Below, piece after piece: positions 8,744 to 17,636 of a stretch of DNA of 64,000 nt; the stretch's first letter is position 1, and each line of letters begins with the position of its first letter. This stretch comes from Ruminococcus sp. (lineage in GTDB: Bacteria; Bacillota; Clostridia; Oscillospirales; Ruminococcaceae). The notes beneath the pieces were generated by a model. That model saw only the letters and a list, made by a program, of their open reading frames with translations, searched no databases and had not been told where the DNA came from. Made by a program: the position numbers and the translations under genes. The stretch is from the NCBI GenBank assembly GCA_017623515.1, contig JAGAOV010000017.1:62001-126000 (forward strand), read 5' to 3'.

Positions 8744-9256
8744 TTATGCAGCAGGTTCTTCGTTCTTGCTGTCCACAACAGCCTGCAGAGTAGCAGCGAG
8801 CTTCTGGATCGGGCCCTGAAGAGAACCAACGAGCTGAGCCAGCAGGACATCCTTGGACGGGATCTTGGACAGAGCAACAACACCAGCGGTATCGTAAGCT
8901 GTACCTTCAACATAACCAGCCTTCAGGTTGAAGAAGTCCTTCTTGTCCTCAGCGAACTTACCGAGAATACGAGCAGGAGCAGTCTGGTCGTCAGTAGACA
9001 TTGCGATAGCAGTAGAGCCGTGGAGAACGTCATCAAATGCGTCAATGCCCATGTTCTTGAAAGCAAAACGGAGCATAGAGTTCTTTTCAACAATATACTT
9101 AACGTTAGCCTCACGCAGTTCCTTTCTCAGCTTAGTATCGTCCTCAACAGAGATACCCTGATAATCAACCAGTACGAAAGATACTGCGCTCTGGAGCTGC
9201 TCAGTAAGAGCTGCAACCTTAGCCTTTTTGCTTTCCAAAATCTTTTCACTTGCCAT
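8744..9256 (-). CDS. rplJ: Ribosomal protein L10
   Basis: 170 residues. The N-terminal rRNA-binding domain includes SFVLVDYQGISVEDDTKLRKELR at about 27-49. The C-terminal helix, which carries L7/L12 dimers, ends in KNEEPAA. L10 anchors the L12 stalk and represses its own operon through a leader RNA, for which a candidate sits directly upstream. GGAGGTGAAATCAC gives a strong ribosome-binding site. Confidence 0.98.
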   Translation of the reverse strand: MASEKILESKKAKVAALTEQLQSAVSFVLVDYQGISVEDDTKLRKELREANVKYIVEKNSMLRFAFKNMGIDAFDDVLHGSTAIAMSTDDQTAPARILGKFAEDKKDFFNLKAGYVEGTAYDTAGVVALSKIPSKDVLLAQLVGSLQGPIQKLAATLQAVVDSKNEEPAA

Positions 9257-9307
9257 GTGATTTCACCTCCGATACATTGTTTATCGTATCAAAGAATCGA
9301 CAGCCAT

Positions 9308-9346
9308 AAAAAAAGATGCTCATTCTGACATAGAGAAAGAGCATCT
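9308..9346 (-). terminator. Attenuator in the rplJ leader
   Basis: On the minus strand an 8-bp stem AGATGCTC/GAGCATCT is followed directly by seven T residues (A-run at 9308-9314). It lies between the L10-binding leader and rplJ, about 50 bases before the start codon, which is where an attenuator should sit. Confidence 0.85.
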
Positions 9347-9412
9347 GATAGTTCAGACTATGCACATTCCTCGGCTGGATTTACGGCGTAAGCCACCAGC
9401 TGTCTTTAGAAT
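9347..9412 (-). promoter_or_regulatory. Ribosomal protein L10 leader (autoregulatory RNA)
   Basis: Read on the minus strand, the segment starts with AAAGACAGCTGGTGG, followed by a short GC stem, ATCCAGCCGAGGAATGTGC and the attenuator. The order GACAGC-GGUG ... CCGAGG is the hallmark of the L10 leader known upstream of rplJ in Firmicutes. L10, or the L10-L12 complex, is thought to bind here and favour termination. Recognition is by pattern only. Confidence 0.85.
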
Positions 9413-9438
9413 ACGATATTTTGTTTTGCAACTCTGAT

Positions 9439-9467
9439 AGTATAGCATATTTTTTGAGACTTGTCAA
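9439..9467 (-). promoter_or_regulatory. SigA-type promoter of rplJ-rplL
   Basis: Minus strand: TTGACA (9467-9462), 17-base spacer, TATACT (9444-9439). Predicted start near 9432, just upstream of the L10 leader. The region 9257-9564 holds only this promoter, the leader and the attenuator; 9470-9560 shows nothing further. Confidence 0.9.
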
Positions 9468-9564
9468 TACCTTTTTTGAAAAAAGTACGCCATGTATCCT
9501 TAAATTGATGACATTGCCCTTACTAGGGGGAGGATCTCGTCTCGTTCTATCAATATAACCTTTT

Positions 9565-10149
9565 TTATATTTCTAACAACGTCTTATACTCATCAAGAAC
9601 TTCGGTGGAATTTGTAAATTCTTCATCTATCTGGACGGAAATCTCATATACAATATTTTTGTCTCTTGTAATACCCATAGATGTCGTAAAACCGTCTGTA
9701 CAGCAAGCATAAGCGTATCTGTCATTCTGAATCTCAATGCTGTAACCCTCGTATTTGCTGTACTCTTTCTCAGCAAATTCCTTTATATCATCACAAGGCA
9801 CAGCAAAATAGATATACAGTGTTATATGGGCATTATTGGCAGTATCATCATAATCGAGAATGTAACAATGATTATCATCGGAATAATCCCTGCTAATCTG
9901 CCCCAAAGAAAATTCCCATGTGTCCACGATTTCCGGCAGAGGATGAACATAGGCATCGGGATATTCCTCATATATAGCTTCTACTAAACTTTCATATGTA
10001 AAATAGCTGTCCATGCCATGACAGATAATTACATCATCTGTTGTCGCAGCCGTAGTTGTTTCCGCTGTCGGAGTCTTTTCTGTTTCAGATAAGCAGCCTG
10101 AAAGGGTAAGCATTGACACAATTGAAAGTGCAATAATGTGTTTTTTCAT
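9565..10149 (-). CDS. Lipoprotein of unknown function
   Basis: 194 residues. Signal peptide MKKHIIALSIVSMLTL ends in lipobox LSGC (Cys at about 20), then a Thr-rich tether (TAETTTAATT), so the protein is probably lipid-anchored on the outer face of the membrane. The mature part is acidic and mixed alpha/beta with many Tyr and Asp; I do not recognise the domain. The start at 10149 follows AAAGGAGG with 7-9 base spacing; the in-frame ATG 11 codons upstream was rejected. It has its own promoter. Confidence 0.8.
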   Translation of the reverse strand: MKKHIIALSIVSMLTLSGCLSETEKTPTAETTTAATTDDVIICHGMDSYFTYESLVEAIYEEYPDAYVHPLPEIVDTWEFSLGQISRDYSDDNHCYILDYDDTANNAHITLYIYFAVPCDDIKEFAEKEYSKYEGYSIEIQNDRYAYACCTDGFTTSMGITRDKNIVYEISVQIDEEFTNSTEVLDEYKTLLEI

Positions 10150-10194
10150 AATAATTCCTCCTTTTATATGGTCGAAACACATATCCTTTATATA

Positions 10195-10223
10195 ATTATA
10201 TTATATTCTTACGTATTTTTCAA
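10195..10223 (-). promoter_or_regulatory. SigA-type promoter of the lipoprotein gene
   Basis: Minus strand: TTGAAA (10223-10218), 17-base spacer, TATAAT (10200-10195), 46 bases before the start codon. Confidence 0.75.
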
Positions 10224-10293
10224 TGCCTTTCATACATTTTGCATACATACATATCAACGATTTTTTGTTTGTTTTTTTGTATAATATAGATAA

Positions 10294-10328
10294 AAATAAA
10301 AAAGCGGCCTTCAAACGAAAGCCGCTTT
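10294..10328 (-). terminator. Intrinsic terminator of the nfeD-SPFH operon
   Basis: Minus strand stem AAAGCGGC/GCCGCTTT (with flanking pairs) then TTTTTTATTTTTA. It begins 20 bases after the SPFH stop. Confidence 0.9.
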
Positions 10329-10347
10329 CTGTGTTTATACTTGTAAA

Positions 10348-11331
10348 TTACTTCTTCACAGGAGCATTCTTTGCATCCTCAGTACCATCGGACACAGCCT
10401 TGATACCGCTTACCAGACCTGCGATTCCCTGAATTTCACTGGGAATAATGATCTTGGTAGCCTTGCCGTCAGCAGCCTTGCCGAATGCTTCAATAGCCTT
10501 GAGCTGGAGTACAGCTTCGTCAGGTGCGGATTCACGGAGCATTACAAGGCTTCCTGCATATGCCTTCTGTACCATTTCGATAGCGTCAGCTTCGCCGGCT
10601 GCCACACGTATTTTCTCTTCACGGGCAGCGTCTGCACGGAGGATAGTAGCTTCCTTTTCAGCCTCTGCACGGAGGATCTCTGTCTGCTTGTCACTTTCAG
10701 CACGGAGAATTCTTGCAGCCTTTTCACCCTCTGCAACTGTGATCTGATACTGCTTTTCACCCTCTGCACGGAGAATCTTTTCACGCTTCTCACGTTCAGC
10801 CTTCATCTGTTTTTCCATTGCGTCCTGAATCTCACGAGGAGGCAGAATGTTCTTCAGCTCTACTCTGATAACCTTGATACCCCAGCGGTCTGTTGCAAGG
10901 TCGAGAGTTTCTGTTATCTTTGTATTGATAAGGTCACGGGATGTAAGTGTTGCGTCAAGCTCCAGTTCACCGATGATGTTACGGAGTGTTGTTGCAGTCA
11001 GGTTTTCGATAGCTGCTACAGGACGCTCTACACCATAGGTATACTGCACTGCATTTGTGATCTGGAAGAACACTACAGTGTCGATCTGCATTGTTACATT
11101 ATCCTTTGTGATAACTGCCTGCGGCTTGAAGTCTACTACCTGTTCCTTTATGGAAACCTTTCTTGAAACTCTGTCAAGGAAAGGTACAAGGAAGTGAATG
11201 CCTGTTTCCCATGCCTTATAGAATGCGCCAAGACGTTCTACAACATAGATGTTTGACTGGGGTACGATCTTGATTCTTGTTATAAGAACGATTACCAGCA
11301 GCACAATAAGACCTAAAATTACATAGCCCAT
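10348..11331 (-). CDS. SPFH/band 7 domain membrane protein (QmcA/stomatin-like)
   Basis: 327 residues. One N-terminal membrane helix (residues 3-19) is followed by an SPFH domain (VPQSNIYVVERLGAFYKAWETG...) to about 190. A long Glu/Lys/Arg/Ala coiled coil with repeating 'RAE-x-EK' units (about 180-245) follows, then a C-terminal domain. Stomatin-like proteins oligomerise into membrane cages and scaffold or protect membrane proteases. The NfeD gene lies immediately upstream, the standard partner arrangement. AGGAGGATTTAGT precedes the ATG. Confidence 0.93.
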   Translation of the reverse strand: MGYVILGLIVLLVIVLITRIKIVPQSNIYVVERLGAFYKAWETGIHFLVPFLDRVSRKVSIKEQVVDFKPQAVITKDNVTMQIDTVVFFQITNAVQYTYGVERPVAAIENLTATTLRNIIGELELDATLTSRDLINTKITETLDLATDRWGIKVIRVELKNILPPREIQDAMEKQMKAEREKREKILRAEGEKQYQITVAEGEKAARILRAESDKQTEILRAEAEKEATILRADAAREEKIRVAAGEADAIEMVQKAYAGSLVMLRESAPDEAVLQLKAIEAFGKAADGKATKIIIPSEIQGIAGLVSGIKAVSDGTEDAKNAPVKK

Positions 11332-11352
11332 ACTAAATCCTCCTGAAATAAA

Positions 11353-11811
11353 TTATATTTTTTCTTTTTCCGGCACAAGTGCTACTATAAGCTTTGCACC
11401 GTCAATCTGTTCAACCCGTACTGTAGTTCCGGCGGGAATAACAAGCTCAGACGCAGAGACAGCCATCCAATCTGCGTCGCCAAGACGTACTCTTCCGGTA
11501 CCTTTTTCGGGATTGATCTCCTGAATAACTACAGCAAGCTTTCCTATATCCAGCTTAGCGTTTGTGTCCTTTATACCGAAGCTAAGTGCCTTGCGGACGA
11601 TAGGACGGGTGAATATAAGAAGAAGCAGTGACAATACAGCAAATATAACTAGCTGAATTGTTACAGATGCACCTGCGGACGCTGCAATAAGCGCACCAAG
11701 GCTTCCTGCTGCAAACCAGATCGAAACAAGCTGCTGAGTTGCAAGCTCTGCTGCTATTCCGACTACGAGCAATACACTCCAGAAAATAATGGCAGCAATC
11801 AAATAAATCAT
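11353..11811 (-). CDS. NfeD-family membrane protein
   Basis: 152 residues. There are three to four hydrophobic segments in the first 75 residues, followed by a C-terminal OB-fold (IGKLAVVIQEINPEKGTGRVRLGDADWMA...), the NfeD soluble domain. NfeD proteins pair with SPFH proteins and are thought to tether them or act in membrane quality control. It is 21 bases upstream of the SPFH gene in one operon. The purine run GAGAAAGGA lies unusually close to the ATG at 11811, so initiation may be weak or the start slightly different. Confidence 0.9.
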   Translation of the reverse strand: MIYLIAAIIFWSVLLVVGIAAELATQQLVSIWFAAGSLGALIAASAGASVTIQLVIFAVLSLLLLIFTRPIVRKALSFGIKDTNAKLDIGKLAVVIQEINPEKGTGRVRLGDADWMAVSASELVIPAGTTVRVEQIDGAKLIVALVPEKEKI

Positions 11812-11906
11812 TCCTTTCTCTTATAAGAAGCTGCTTTTGGCTGCTATTACATTATAGCACATATTTGATATTTTGTAAATAGGATTTTGCAGTGTTTTGA
11901 TGATTT

Positions 11907-13079
11907 TTACTGATTTCCAGTTATGCCTGCATATGCCTCTGCAAGCTGTATATCTCCCTCTGTATCGGGATTTTTGAAATCTATAGCATAATCCTCCGGC
12001 ATAGCTATTTCTGTATCCGGTGTAACTCCTATCTCATGATAGCATTCGCCCTTTACCGTCTGATACGCTGCAACTGTAAGGGTAACTGCGCCTCCGGCTA
12101 CTGTTCTTGTATCCTGCATAATGCCTTTGCCGAATGTAGTCTCACCTATAAGTGAAGCCTTTCCGAAATCCCTCAGTGACGCAGCAAAAAGCTCACCTGC
12201 ACTTGCTGTTCCGCCGTTCACAAGGACTGTCATAGGTATATCAAGCTCCTTGGAATCAGATTCCACAATGGTCTTTACAGTTCCATCGCCATAATTTGCT
12301 ATTGCAATATTGCCCTCCGGCAAAAGCGGATCAAGAACATCCTCAAGTGCTGAAAGCAGTCCTCCGCCGTTATTGCGCACATCAAATATTATTCCCTCTG
12401 CTCCTGCTTCAAGGAGTTCATTCAGAACCTTGCTGTACTGGTCAAAGGTATTCTCACGAAACGCTGAAATATGCACATATCCTATATTCCCATCAAGCAT
12501 CTGTCCCTCTGCTGAAATTGTAACGATCTCGCCTCGTGTTACCGTTATTTCAAGCTCCTCGCTATCACGCAGTACTGTCAGAACAACATCCGTGCCTATC
12601 TCACCTTTAACATGTGCAACTGCTTCACTGTATCCCAAGTCTGTTACAAGCTTGCCGTCTACTGCTGTTATTGTATCTTCTGCCTGTATTCCGGCAGTTT
12701 CCGCAGGCGAACCTGATGTCACCTCAACAATATAAAGTCCCTCTTCCACCGACTGTACAGTAACGCCTATTCCTACAGATGTACCGGATTCCTTTTCCTT
12801 CCATCCGCCGTATTCATCCTCTGTGAGAAATACGGAATACGGATCGCCAAGACCTGCAACATAGCCTTTAAGCGCATTATCCATTAAATTTTTCTCATCA
12901 GTATCCTGATAGTAGTTTTCACTCACATACTCACTCAGTTCAGCAAGCCTTGCTCCCTCTGCAAGTTCTCTTGTAAGGGCAGCATTCCTTTGCCAGAGCA
13001 TTGCACAAAGTACACACAAAATGCCTATTACCGCTGTAAGTACATATGGCAGCAGATTTATCTTTTCTTTCTCTTTCAT
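11907..13079 (-). CDS. S41 carboxyl-terminal processing peptidase (CtpA/B type)
   Basis: 390 residues. Membrane anchor at about 9-28, then a short helical domain, a PDZ domain (about 90-175, ...GIGVTVQSVEEGLYIV) and the S41 core. The catalytic serine lies in NGGTASAGE and the lysine in GETTFGKGI, the Ser-Lys dyad of this family. Secreted CtpA/B proteases process cell-wall hydrolase regulators and, in Bacillus, SpoIVFA. The ATG at 13079 follows AGAAAGGTG. Its position after an M23 peptidase and ftsEX suggests a role in controlling that hydrolase system (inference). Confidence 0.93.
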   Translation of the reverse strand: MKEKEKINLLPYVLTAVIGILCVLCAMLWQRNAALTRELAEGARLAELSEYVSENYYQDTDEKNLMDNALKGYVAGLGDPYSVFLTEDEYGGWKEKESGTSVGIGVTVQSVEEGLYIVEVTSGSPAETAGIQAEDTITAVDGKLVTDLGYSEAVAHVKGEIGTDVVLTVLRDSEELEITVTRGEIVTISAEGQMLDGNIGYVHISAFRENTFDQYSKVLNELLEAGAEGIIFDVRNNGGGLLSALEDVLDPLLPEGNIAIANYGDGTVKTIVESDSKELDIPMTVLVNGGTASAGELFAASLRDFGKASLIGETTFGKGIMQDTRTVAGGAVTLTVAAYQTVKGECYHEIGVTPDTEIAMPEDYAIDFKNPDTEGDIQLAEAYAGITGNQ

Positions 13080-13100
13080 AACAGACACACCTTTCTTCTG

Positions 13101-13134
13101 AAAAAGGGCAGAGGATCTCTTATGCCCCTGCCCT
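13101..13134 (-). terminator. Hairpin terminator after the M23 peptidase gene
   Basis: Minus strand 10-bp stem AGGGCAGGGG/CCTCTGCCCT (one G-T pair) followed by TTTTTC. It lies between the M23 gene and the S41 gene, so the protease may be expressed by read-through or from its own promoter. Confidence 0.75.
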
Positions 13135-13173
13135 TCACAATATTCTATACGTTTTTCACCGGAAGTATGTATC

Positions 13174-14652
13174 TTAGTACAGATAAAGCTCCGGATCTAC
13201 TCTTGTTGCGTTAAGTCTTACCTCATAATGAAGGTGAGGACCTGTAGAGAAGCCTGTAGAGCCTACATATCCAAGAACATCTTCCTGATTTACGCTCTGT
13301 CCGTAGGAAACTGCTACAGATGACATATGAGCATACAGGGTTGAGAAGCCATTTGCATGGGTAACTACTACATAGTTGCCGTATCCGCCGCCGCATCCGC
13401 AGCTTCCGGACTTTGGATAGTTATGGGAACAGCCTGTGCTTACCATTGTAACAGTTCCGCTGAGGGACGCTACAACCGGTGCACCGGATATGCCTGCACT
13501 GGAAATATCAATACCGCTGTGCTGTCTTCCCCATCTCGGGCCAAATCCGCTGGTCAGTACATAAAATCCCGGACAAGGCCATGCAAATCGTCCTGTGGAT
13601 ACACTTGGAGTCTGAGCTGTTGTTGTTGTATATACGGGAGCCTGTGTAGTGTAAACAGGAGGCTGTGTTGTATATACGGGCGGCTTTGTAGTCTGCACTG
13701 CCTGACCGCCGCTATACTGGTTTTTTGTAACAGTAGTGGTAGTTGGCGTATTGTAAACCGGTCTTGCTGTGGTAGTAGTCATCATCGCAGCCGCCTGTGA
13801 CGCTGCAATAGATTGTTGTCTCTTTCTTTCAGCTTCTGCTTCCGCCTCAAGAATTGCCTGAAGGATCTTAGCATCCTCTTCCTCAAGCTCTGCGTTTGCA
13901 GCTTCAAGTGCTGCTATATCTTCATTCAGGAGAGACTCTCTGTTTTCAAGCATTTCAGAATGCTCAAGGGATGTTTCATAATCTGCCTGAAGTTCCAGAA
14001 TAGCAGCTTCAAGCTCGTCCATCTTTTCAGTCTGACTTTCAAGCTGTGTATCAAGCTCTTCCTTTTCGGCTTCAAGGTGAGCCTTTTCCTCGTTGCAGTC
14101 CTCAAGCTGACCGTTAAGCTCGTTTATAAGATCATTGTCATGCTTCGCAACTCTGGATATAAGATTATACTTTGAAAGAAAATCAAAGAAATCCTCTGCA
14201 CCTACAAGAACTGACGCAAGGCTTGTATTGCCGCTTATGTACATTGCACGTATTCTTGACTTGAACTCGTCAAGACCTACAGCAATATCCGCTTCCATTT
14301 CAGAAATCTCGACTTCTGTTTCAGCGATCTCTTCCTGTGTATCGGCTATATCCTCTTCGATTCTTTTAAGCTGTTCATCTACGATAGCAACATTTTCCTG
14401 CTGAAGTTCCAGCTTATCTGTGAGTGTTTCCTGATATTCCTTTTCGGATTCCTGCTCTGAACCAAGCGCATTGAGCTTGCTCTGCATTTCTGCAATTTCA
14501 GCGTCATTTGCTTCCTTCTGAGCCTGAAGTTCCGATGATGCCCATGCCCATACAGGCGGTTCATTCCATATATCCTCACAATATAGGCTTCCTGCCAGTA
14601 TTGCTATACTGAGTGCGCTGCTTACAATGCGCAGTAAACTTTTTTTCTGCAT
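13174..14652 (-). CDS. M23 family peptidoglycan endopeptidase with coiled coil (EnvC/NlpD-like)
   Basis: 492 residues. Order: signal peptide (1-25); a long Glu/Gln-rich coiled coil at about 40-280; a Thr/Pro linker with three near-copies of 'PPVYTTQ' at about 320-350; and a C-terminal LytM/M23 domain with Zn ligands HSGID and HLHYE. The coiled coil resembles EnvC and its Gram-positive counterparts (PcsB, RipC), which FtsEX activates. The gene lies directly after ftsX with 32 bases between, so this is the probable FtsEX-controlled hydrolase. A C-x5-9-C cluster inside the M23 domain (TGCSHNYPKSGSCGCGGG) is an odd Cys-rich insertion. Confidence 0.93.
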   Translation of the reverse strand: MQKKSLLRIVSSALSIAILAGSLYCEDIWNEPPVWAWASSELQAQKEANDAEIAEMQSKLNALGSEQESEKEYQETLTDKLELQQENVAIVDEQLKRIEEDIADTQEEIAETEVEISEMEADIAVGLDEFKSRIRAMYISGNTSLASVLVGAEDFFDFLSKYNLISRVAKHDNDLINELNGQLEDCNEEKAHLEAEKEELDTQLESQTEKMDELEAAILELQADYETSLEHSEMLENRESLLNEDIAALEAANAELEEEDAKILQAILEAEAEAERKRQQSIAASQAAAMMTTTTARPVYNTPTTTTVTKNQYSGGQAVQTTKPPVYTTQPPVYTTQAPVYTTTTAQTPSVSTGRFAWPCPGFYVLTSGFGPRWGRQHSGIDISSAGISGAPVVASLSGTVTMVSTGCSHNYPKSGSCGCGGGYGNYVVVTHANGFSTLYAHMSSVAVSYGQSVNQEDVLGYVGSTGFSTGPHLHYEVRLNATRVDPELYLY

Positions 14653-14684
14653 ATTTCTTTTCCGCTTTCTGCGGATGCCTCCTT

Positions 14685-15590
14685 TCAGACATTCAGATGC
14701 TTACGTGTTGAAAATACAGTTCCCAACGCTCCGAAAAATGTTCCTGACGCAAGATATGCGACAGTTACCGGAACAAAAACATCCTTAAACTGTATCACAC
14801 TTGATACCCCGAAAATGGATATTACATTAGTTCCGCCTGTGAGCAGATCTATAAGTGAATCATATCCATACCATGTGATTGCAAGTGCGCCGCAGCCTGC
14901 AAGAAAACCCGTTATCATACCCTCTACAAAGAACGGAATGCGTATAAATGAGTTGGTTGCTCCGACATACTTCATGATCTGTATTTCAGCACGTCGGGAG
15001 AATACGCTTGCCTTTGTAGTATTTGCTATAATTACAATAGAAATAATTATCAGAGCAAAAATTATTACAGCGCAGATGATTGAAATAATCTGTCTAAGTT
15101 CCATAAGCACGTTTACAAAATCCATAGGTGCGCTTATTGATTCTATCTTTTGAAGTGCGCCTATACGTGCAAGAGTTTCGTCTATACGGCTTATATCAGC
15201 CACACGAACACGGTATGAATCAACCAGCGGATTATCCTCGCCCAGTGAATCGAACAGCAGCTCTGCGTCTGACATACTTGCCTTCATATCCTCAAAGGCA
15301 TCTTCCTTTGAGTAAAAATTCGCTTCAGCTATATTCTCCATACGGCAAAGTTCGCCGTACAGTTCGCTGATTTCCATATCTGTTGCATCATCCTGAAGAT
15401 AGATAATGACCTCGTTTTTATCTTCCATACCGCCGATCATTGAGGATATGTTTATGGAAACAAGGACTGAAAGTCCTACCAGAAGCAGTGATATAAGCAA
15501 TACGCAGAATGAGGCGAATGCCATCATGCGGTTTTTCCATATATTTTCAAATCCCTTGCCCAGCAGGTATCTTATACCACTAGCTCTCAT
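14685..15590 (-). CDS. ftsX: Cell division ABC transporter permease FtsX
   Basis: 301 residues with four membrane helices (about 20-45, 165-190, 215-240, 270-295). A large extracellular loop between the first two helices carries the usual FtsX ECD (NEVIIYLQDDATDMEISELY...). FtsX with FtsE transmits ATP-driven conformational change across the membrane to activate peptidoglycan hydrolases at division or sporulation septa. It overlaps the ftsE stop by 11 bases and precedes the M23 peptidase. Confidence 0.95.
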   Translation of the reverse strand: MRASGIRYLLGKGFENIWKNRMMAFASFCVLLISLLLVGLSVLVSINISSMIGGMEDKNEVIIYLQDDATDMEISELYGELCRMENIAEANFYSKEDAFEDMKASMSDAELLFDSLGEDNPLVDSYRVRVADISRIDETLARIGALQKIESISAPMDFVNVLMELRQIISIICAVIIFALIIISIVIIANTTKASVFSRRAEIQIMKYVGATNSFIRIPFFVEGMITGFLAGCGALAITWYGYDSLIDLLTGGTNVISIFGVSSVIQFKDVFVPVTVAYLASGTFFGALGTVFSTRKHLNV

Positions 15591-16269
15591 TTATCAAATT
15601 GCCTCCAACGATCTCATCAAAGACAACCTGTCCCTGATTTATATTGATAATTCTTCCGCCGAACTGACGTACCAGACTATGCTCATGTGTTACCATAAGG
15701 ATAGTTGTACCTATTTCATTGATACTCTGGAGAAGCTCCATAATCTCATAGGACATCTCCGGATCAATATTTCCTGTAGGCTCGTCCGCAATAATAAGCT
15801 GTGGATCGTTCACAAGGGCACGAGCAATGGCTACACGCTGCATTTCGCCGCCTGACAGCTCATTGGGGTAATTCCTTGCCTTGCCCTCAAGTCCTACGAG
15901 GTTGATTACATATGGTACACGTTTCTTTATGTATTTCGGCGGTGCATCAACAACACGCAGTACGAATGCGATATTCTCATACACAGTCATTGACGGTATC
16001 AGACGGAAATCCTGAAATACAAATCCGATAGTACGGCGCAGTGCAGGTATTCTTCTGCGGCGCAGCTTATTCAGATTGTATCCATTTACATAAATAGAGC
16101 CTTCACTTGGATCAATTTCTTTCAGGATAAGCTTGATCATGGTACTCTTGCCTGCGCCGGACGGGCCGACTACAAAGGCAAAGTCACCATCATTAATTTT
16201 AAGATTGACCTGATGCAGCGCATCCACTCCGCCGGAGTAGACTACGGAAACATCTCTCATTTCTATCAT
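15580..16269 (-). CDS. ftsE: Cell division ATP-binding protein FtsE
   Basis: 229 residues of a complete ABC ATPase: Walker [10 protein letters not shown] near residue 36, signature LSGGEMQR, Walker [10 protein letters not shown] and H-loop TVTHEH-like MVTHEHS. The partner is FtsX. The ATG at 16269 was preferred; an in-frame TTG four codons upstream lies closer to AAAGGA, so the N-terminus may be extended by four residues. It is the first gene of ftsE-ftsX-M23, with the regulator gene 47 bases upstream. Confidence 0.96.
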   Translation of the reverse strand: MIEMRDVSVVYSGGVDALHQVNLKINDGDFAFVVGPSGAGKSTMIKLILKEIDPSEGSIYVNGYNLNKLRRRRIPALRRTIGFVFQDFRLIPSMTVYENIAFVLRVVDAPPKYIKKRVPYVINLVGLEGKARNYPNELSGGEMQRVAIARALVNDPQLIIADEPTGNIDPEMSYEIMELLQSINEIGTTILMVTHEHSLVRQFGGRIININQGQVVFDEIVGGNLINES

Positions 16270-16316
16270 GGTTGCCCACAATTCCTTTCACAGAAAAATT
16301 TTCTGCTGAAACGGTC

Positions 16317-17402
16317 TTAGAATTTTGCAGGGTTTGCAGAAAGATAACGCTTTACCATAAGCGCAATCTTGAATACGATCGCATGGTCAAATTCACGCAG
16401 ATCCAGACCGGTCAGCTTCTTGATTTTCTCAAGACGGTACACCAGTGTATTACGGTGTACGAAGAGTTTTCTTGATGTCTCGGAAACGTTCAGATTGTTC
16501 TCAAAGAACTTCTGAATAGTAAACAGTGTTTCGTGGTCAAGTGATTCAATGCTGCCTCTCTTGAATACTTCTCTCAGGAAGATCTCGCAGAGTGTTGTGG
16601 GCAGATTATAAATAAGACGTGCAATACCAAGATTGTCATAGCTCATGATAGTCTCGTTTGTGTCAAATACCTTGCCTACTTCAATAGCCATCTGTGCTTC
16701 CTTGAATGAACGTGACAGCTCCTTTACATTGCCTACGATAGTGCCTATACCAACGTTTACTCTTGTATAGAACTCGCTGCTGAGTGTATCAGCAATTGAA
16801 CGTGCAAGCTTTTCGAGATCCTTTATGTCTACACTTCCCTTGATTTCCTTAACAAGTACAATATCTGTTTCGGAAATTGTAAATACAAAGTCCTTGTTCT
16901 TGTCAGGGAAGAGGTTCTGAATAACATCGTATGCAGAAACCTCGTTTGCAGATACGATACGGATAAGAAGTACAACTCGGCTTACTTCTGCGCTGAAGTG
17001 CAGTTCTCTTGCCTTGATAACAATATCTCCTGGGAGAACATTGTCCAGAACAACGTTCTTGATGAAGTTGTTGCGGTCATACTTTTCGTCGTAATACTGC
17101 TTGATGTTGTACAGTGAAATTGCCAGAATAGTAGCATACTTGGCAGCAGCCTCATCTGTACCCTCTACGAATACTGCATATTCCGGCTTTGCATGTGAGC
17201 CGAAAGGCTTATAGGTGAATCCGTCACGGATAAAAATGTCATGAACATCGCTGAGGTCAAGAGATACGAATTCGTTTGTCGTACCGATTCTTGTCAAGTC
17301 GCTGCATGCGATAATTGTTGCTGCGTCATCTACAACGCCTACAATTGCGTCTATAGAATCACGCATCTGGTGTACGAGTCCCTGAAATAATCTGTTTGAC
17401 AT
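16317..17402 (-). CDS. PucR/CdaR-type helix-turn-helix regulator
   Basis: 361 residues. There is an N-terminal sensor-like region, then a GGDEF-like central region (RVNVGIGTIV...FKEAQMAIEVG, about 235-265). The C-terminal PucR HTH (LNVSETSRKLFVHRNTLVYRLEKIKKLTG, about 312-340) is the family hallmark. Such proteins usually respond to sugar acids or purines, but the ligand cannot be told here. The ATG at 17402 has GAAAGG 9 bases upstream; an ATG at 17411 overlaps that site. It sits upstream of ftsE. A strong imperfect palindrome lies in its upstream region. Confidence 0.85.
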   Translation of the reverse strand: MSNRLFQGLVHQMRDSIDAIVGVVDDAATIIACSDLTRIGTTNEFVSLDLSDVHDIFIRDGFTYKPFGSHAKPEYAVFVEGTDEAAAKYATILAISLYNIKQYYDEKYDRNNFIKNVVLDNVLPGDIVIKARELHFSAEVSRVVLLIRIVSANEVSAYDVIQNLFPDKNKDFVFTISETDIVLVKEIKGSVDIKDLEKLARSIADTLSSEFYTRVNVGIGTIVGNVKELSRSFKEAQMAIEVGKVFDTNETIMSYDNLGIARLIYNLPTTLCEIFLREVFKRGSIESLDHETLFTIQKFFENNLNVSETSRKLFVHRNTLVYRLEKIKKLTGLDLREFDHAIVFKIALMVKRYLSANPAKF

Positions 17403-17472
17403 GAAAAACATCCTTTCACTTTAATTGTCGTTTATCGGATACCGTCGCCTTATGCTTCGGACATCCTCAAAG

Positions 17473-17514
17473 GCTGCGGCTTAACATATTACAAATTGTA
17501 ACATATGCCGCAGC
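17473..17514. repeat. Long inverted repeat upstream of the PucR-type gene
   Basis: GCTGCGGC (17473-17480) and GCCGCAGC (17507-17514) enclose an AT-rich core that itself contains TTACAA/TTGTAA. On the minus strand a TATTAT at 17520-17515 adjoins it. There is no T-tract on either side, so it is unlikely to be a simple terminator; an operator or a leader hairpin is more likely. The rest of 17403-17636 shows nothing else I can name. Confidence 0.6.
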
Positions 17515-17636
17515 ATAATACATTGATTTTCTGTTAACTTTTGAAAAAATCCACAGTTATACCCCATATATCCCCTGATTTTCCGCTATATTTTCCTATA
17601 GTACGGAATGCTGTTACCTAATTGTAAGATTTAACC

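Noticed and set aside
13620..13700. Tandem-like 'PPVYTTQ' units in the M23 gene as a DNA repeat
   Set aside because: Only three imperfect copies; kept as a protein linker in the CDS entry.
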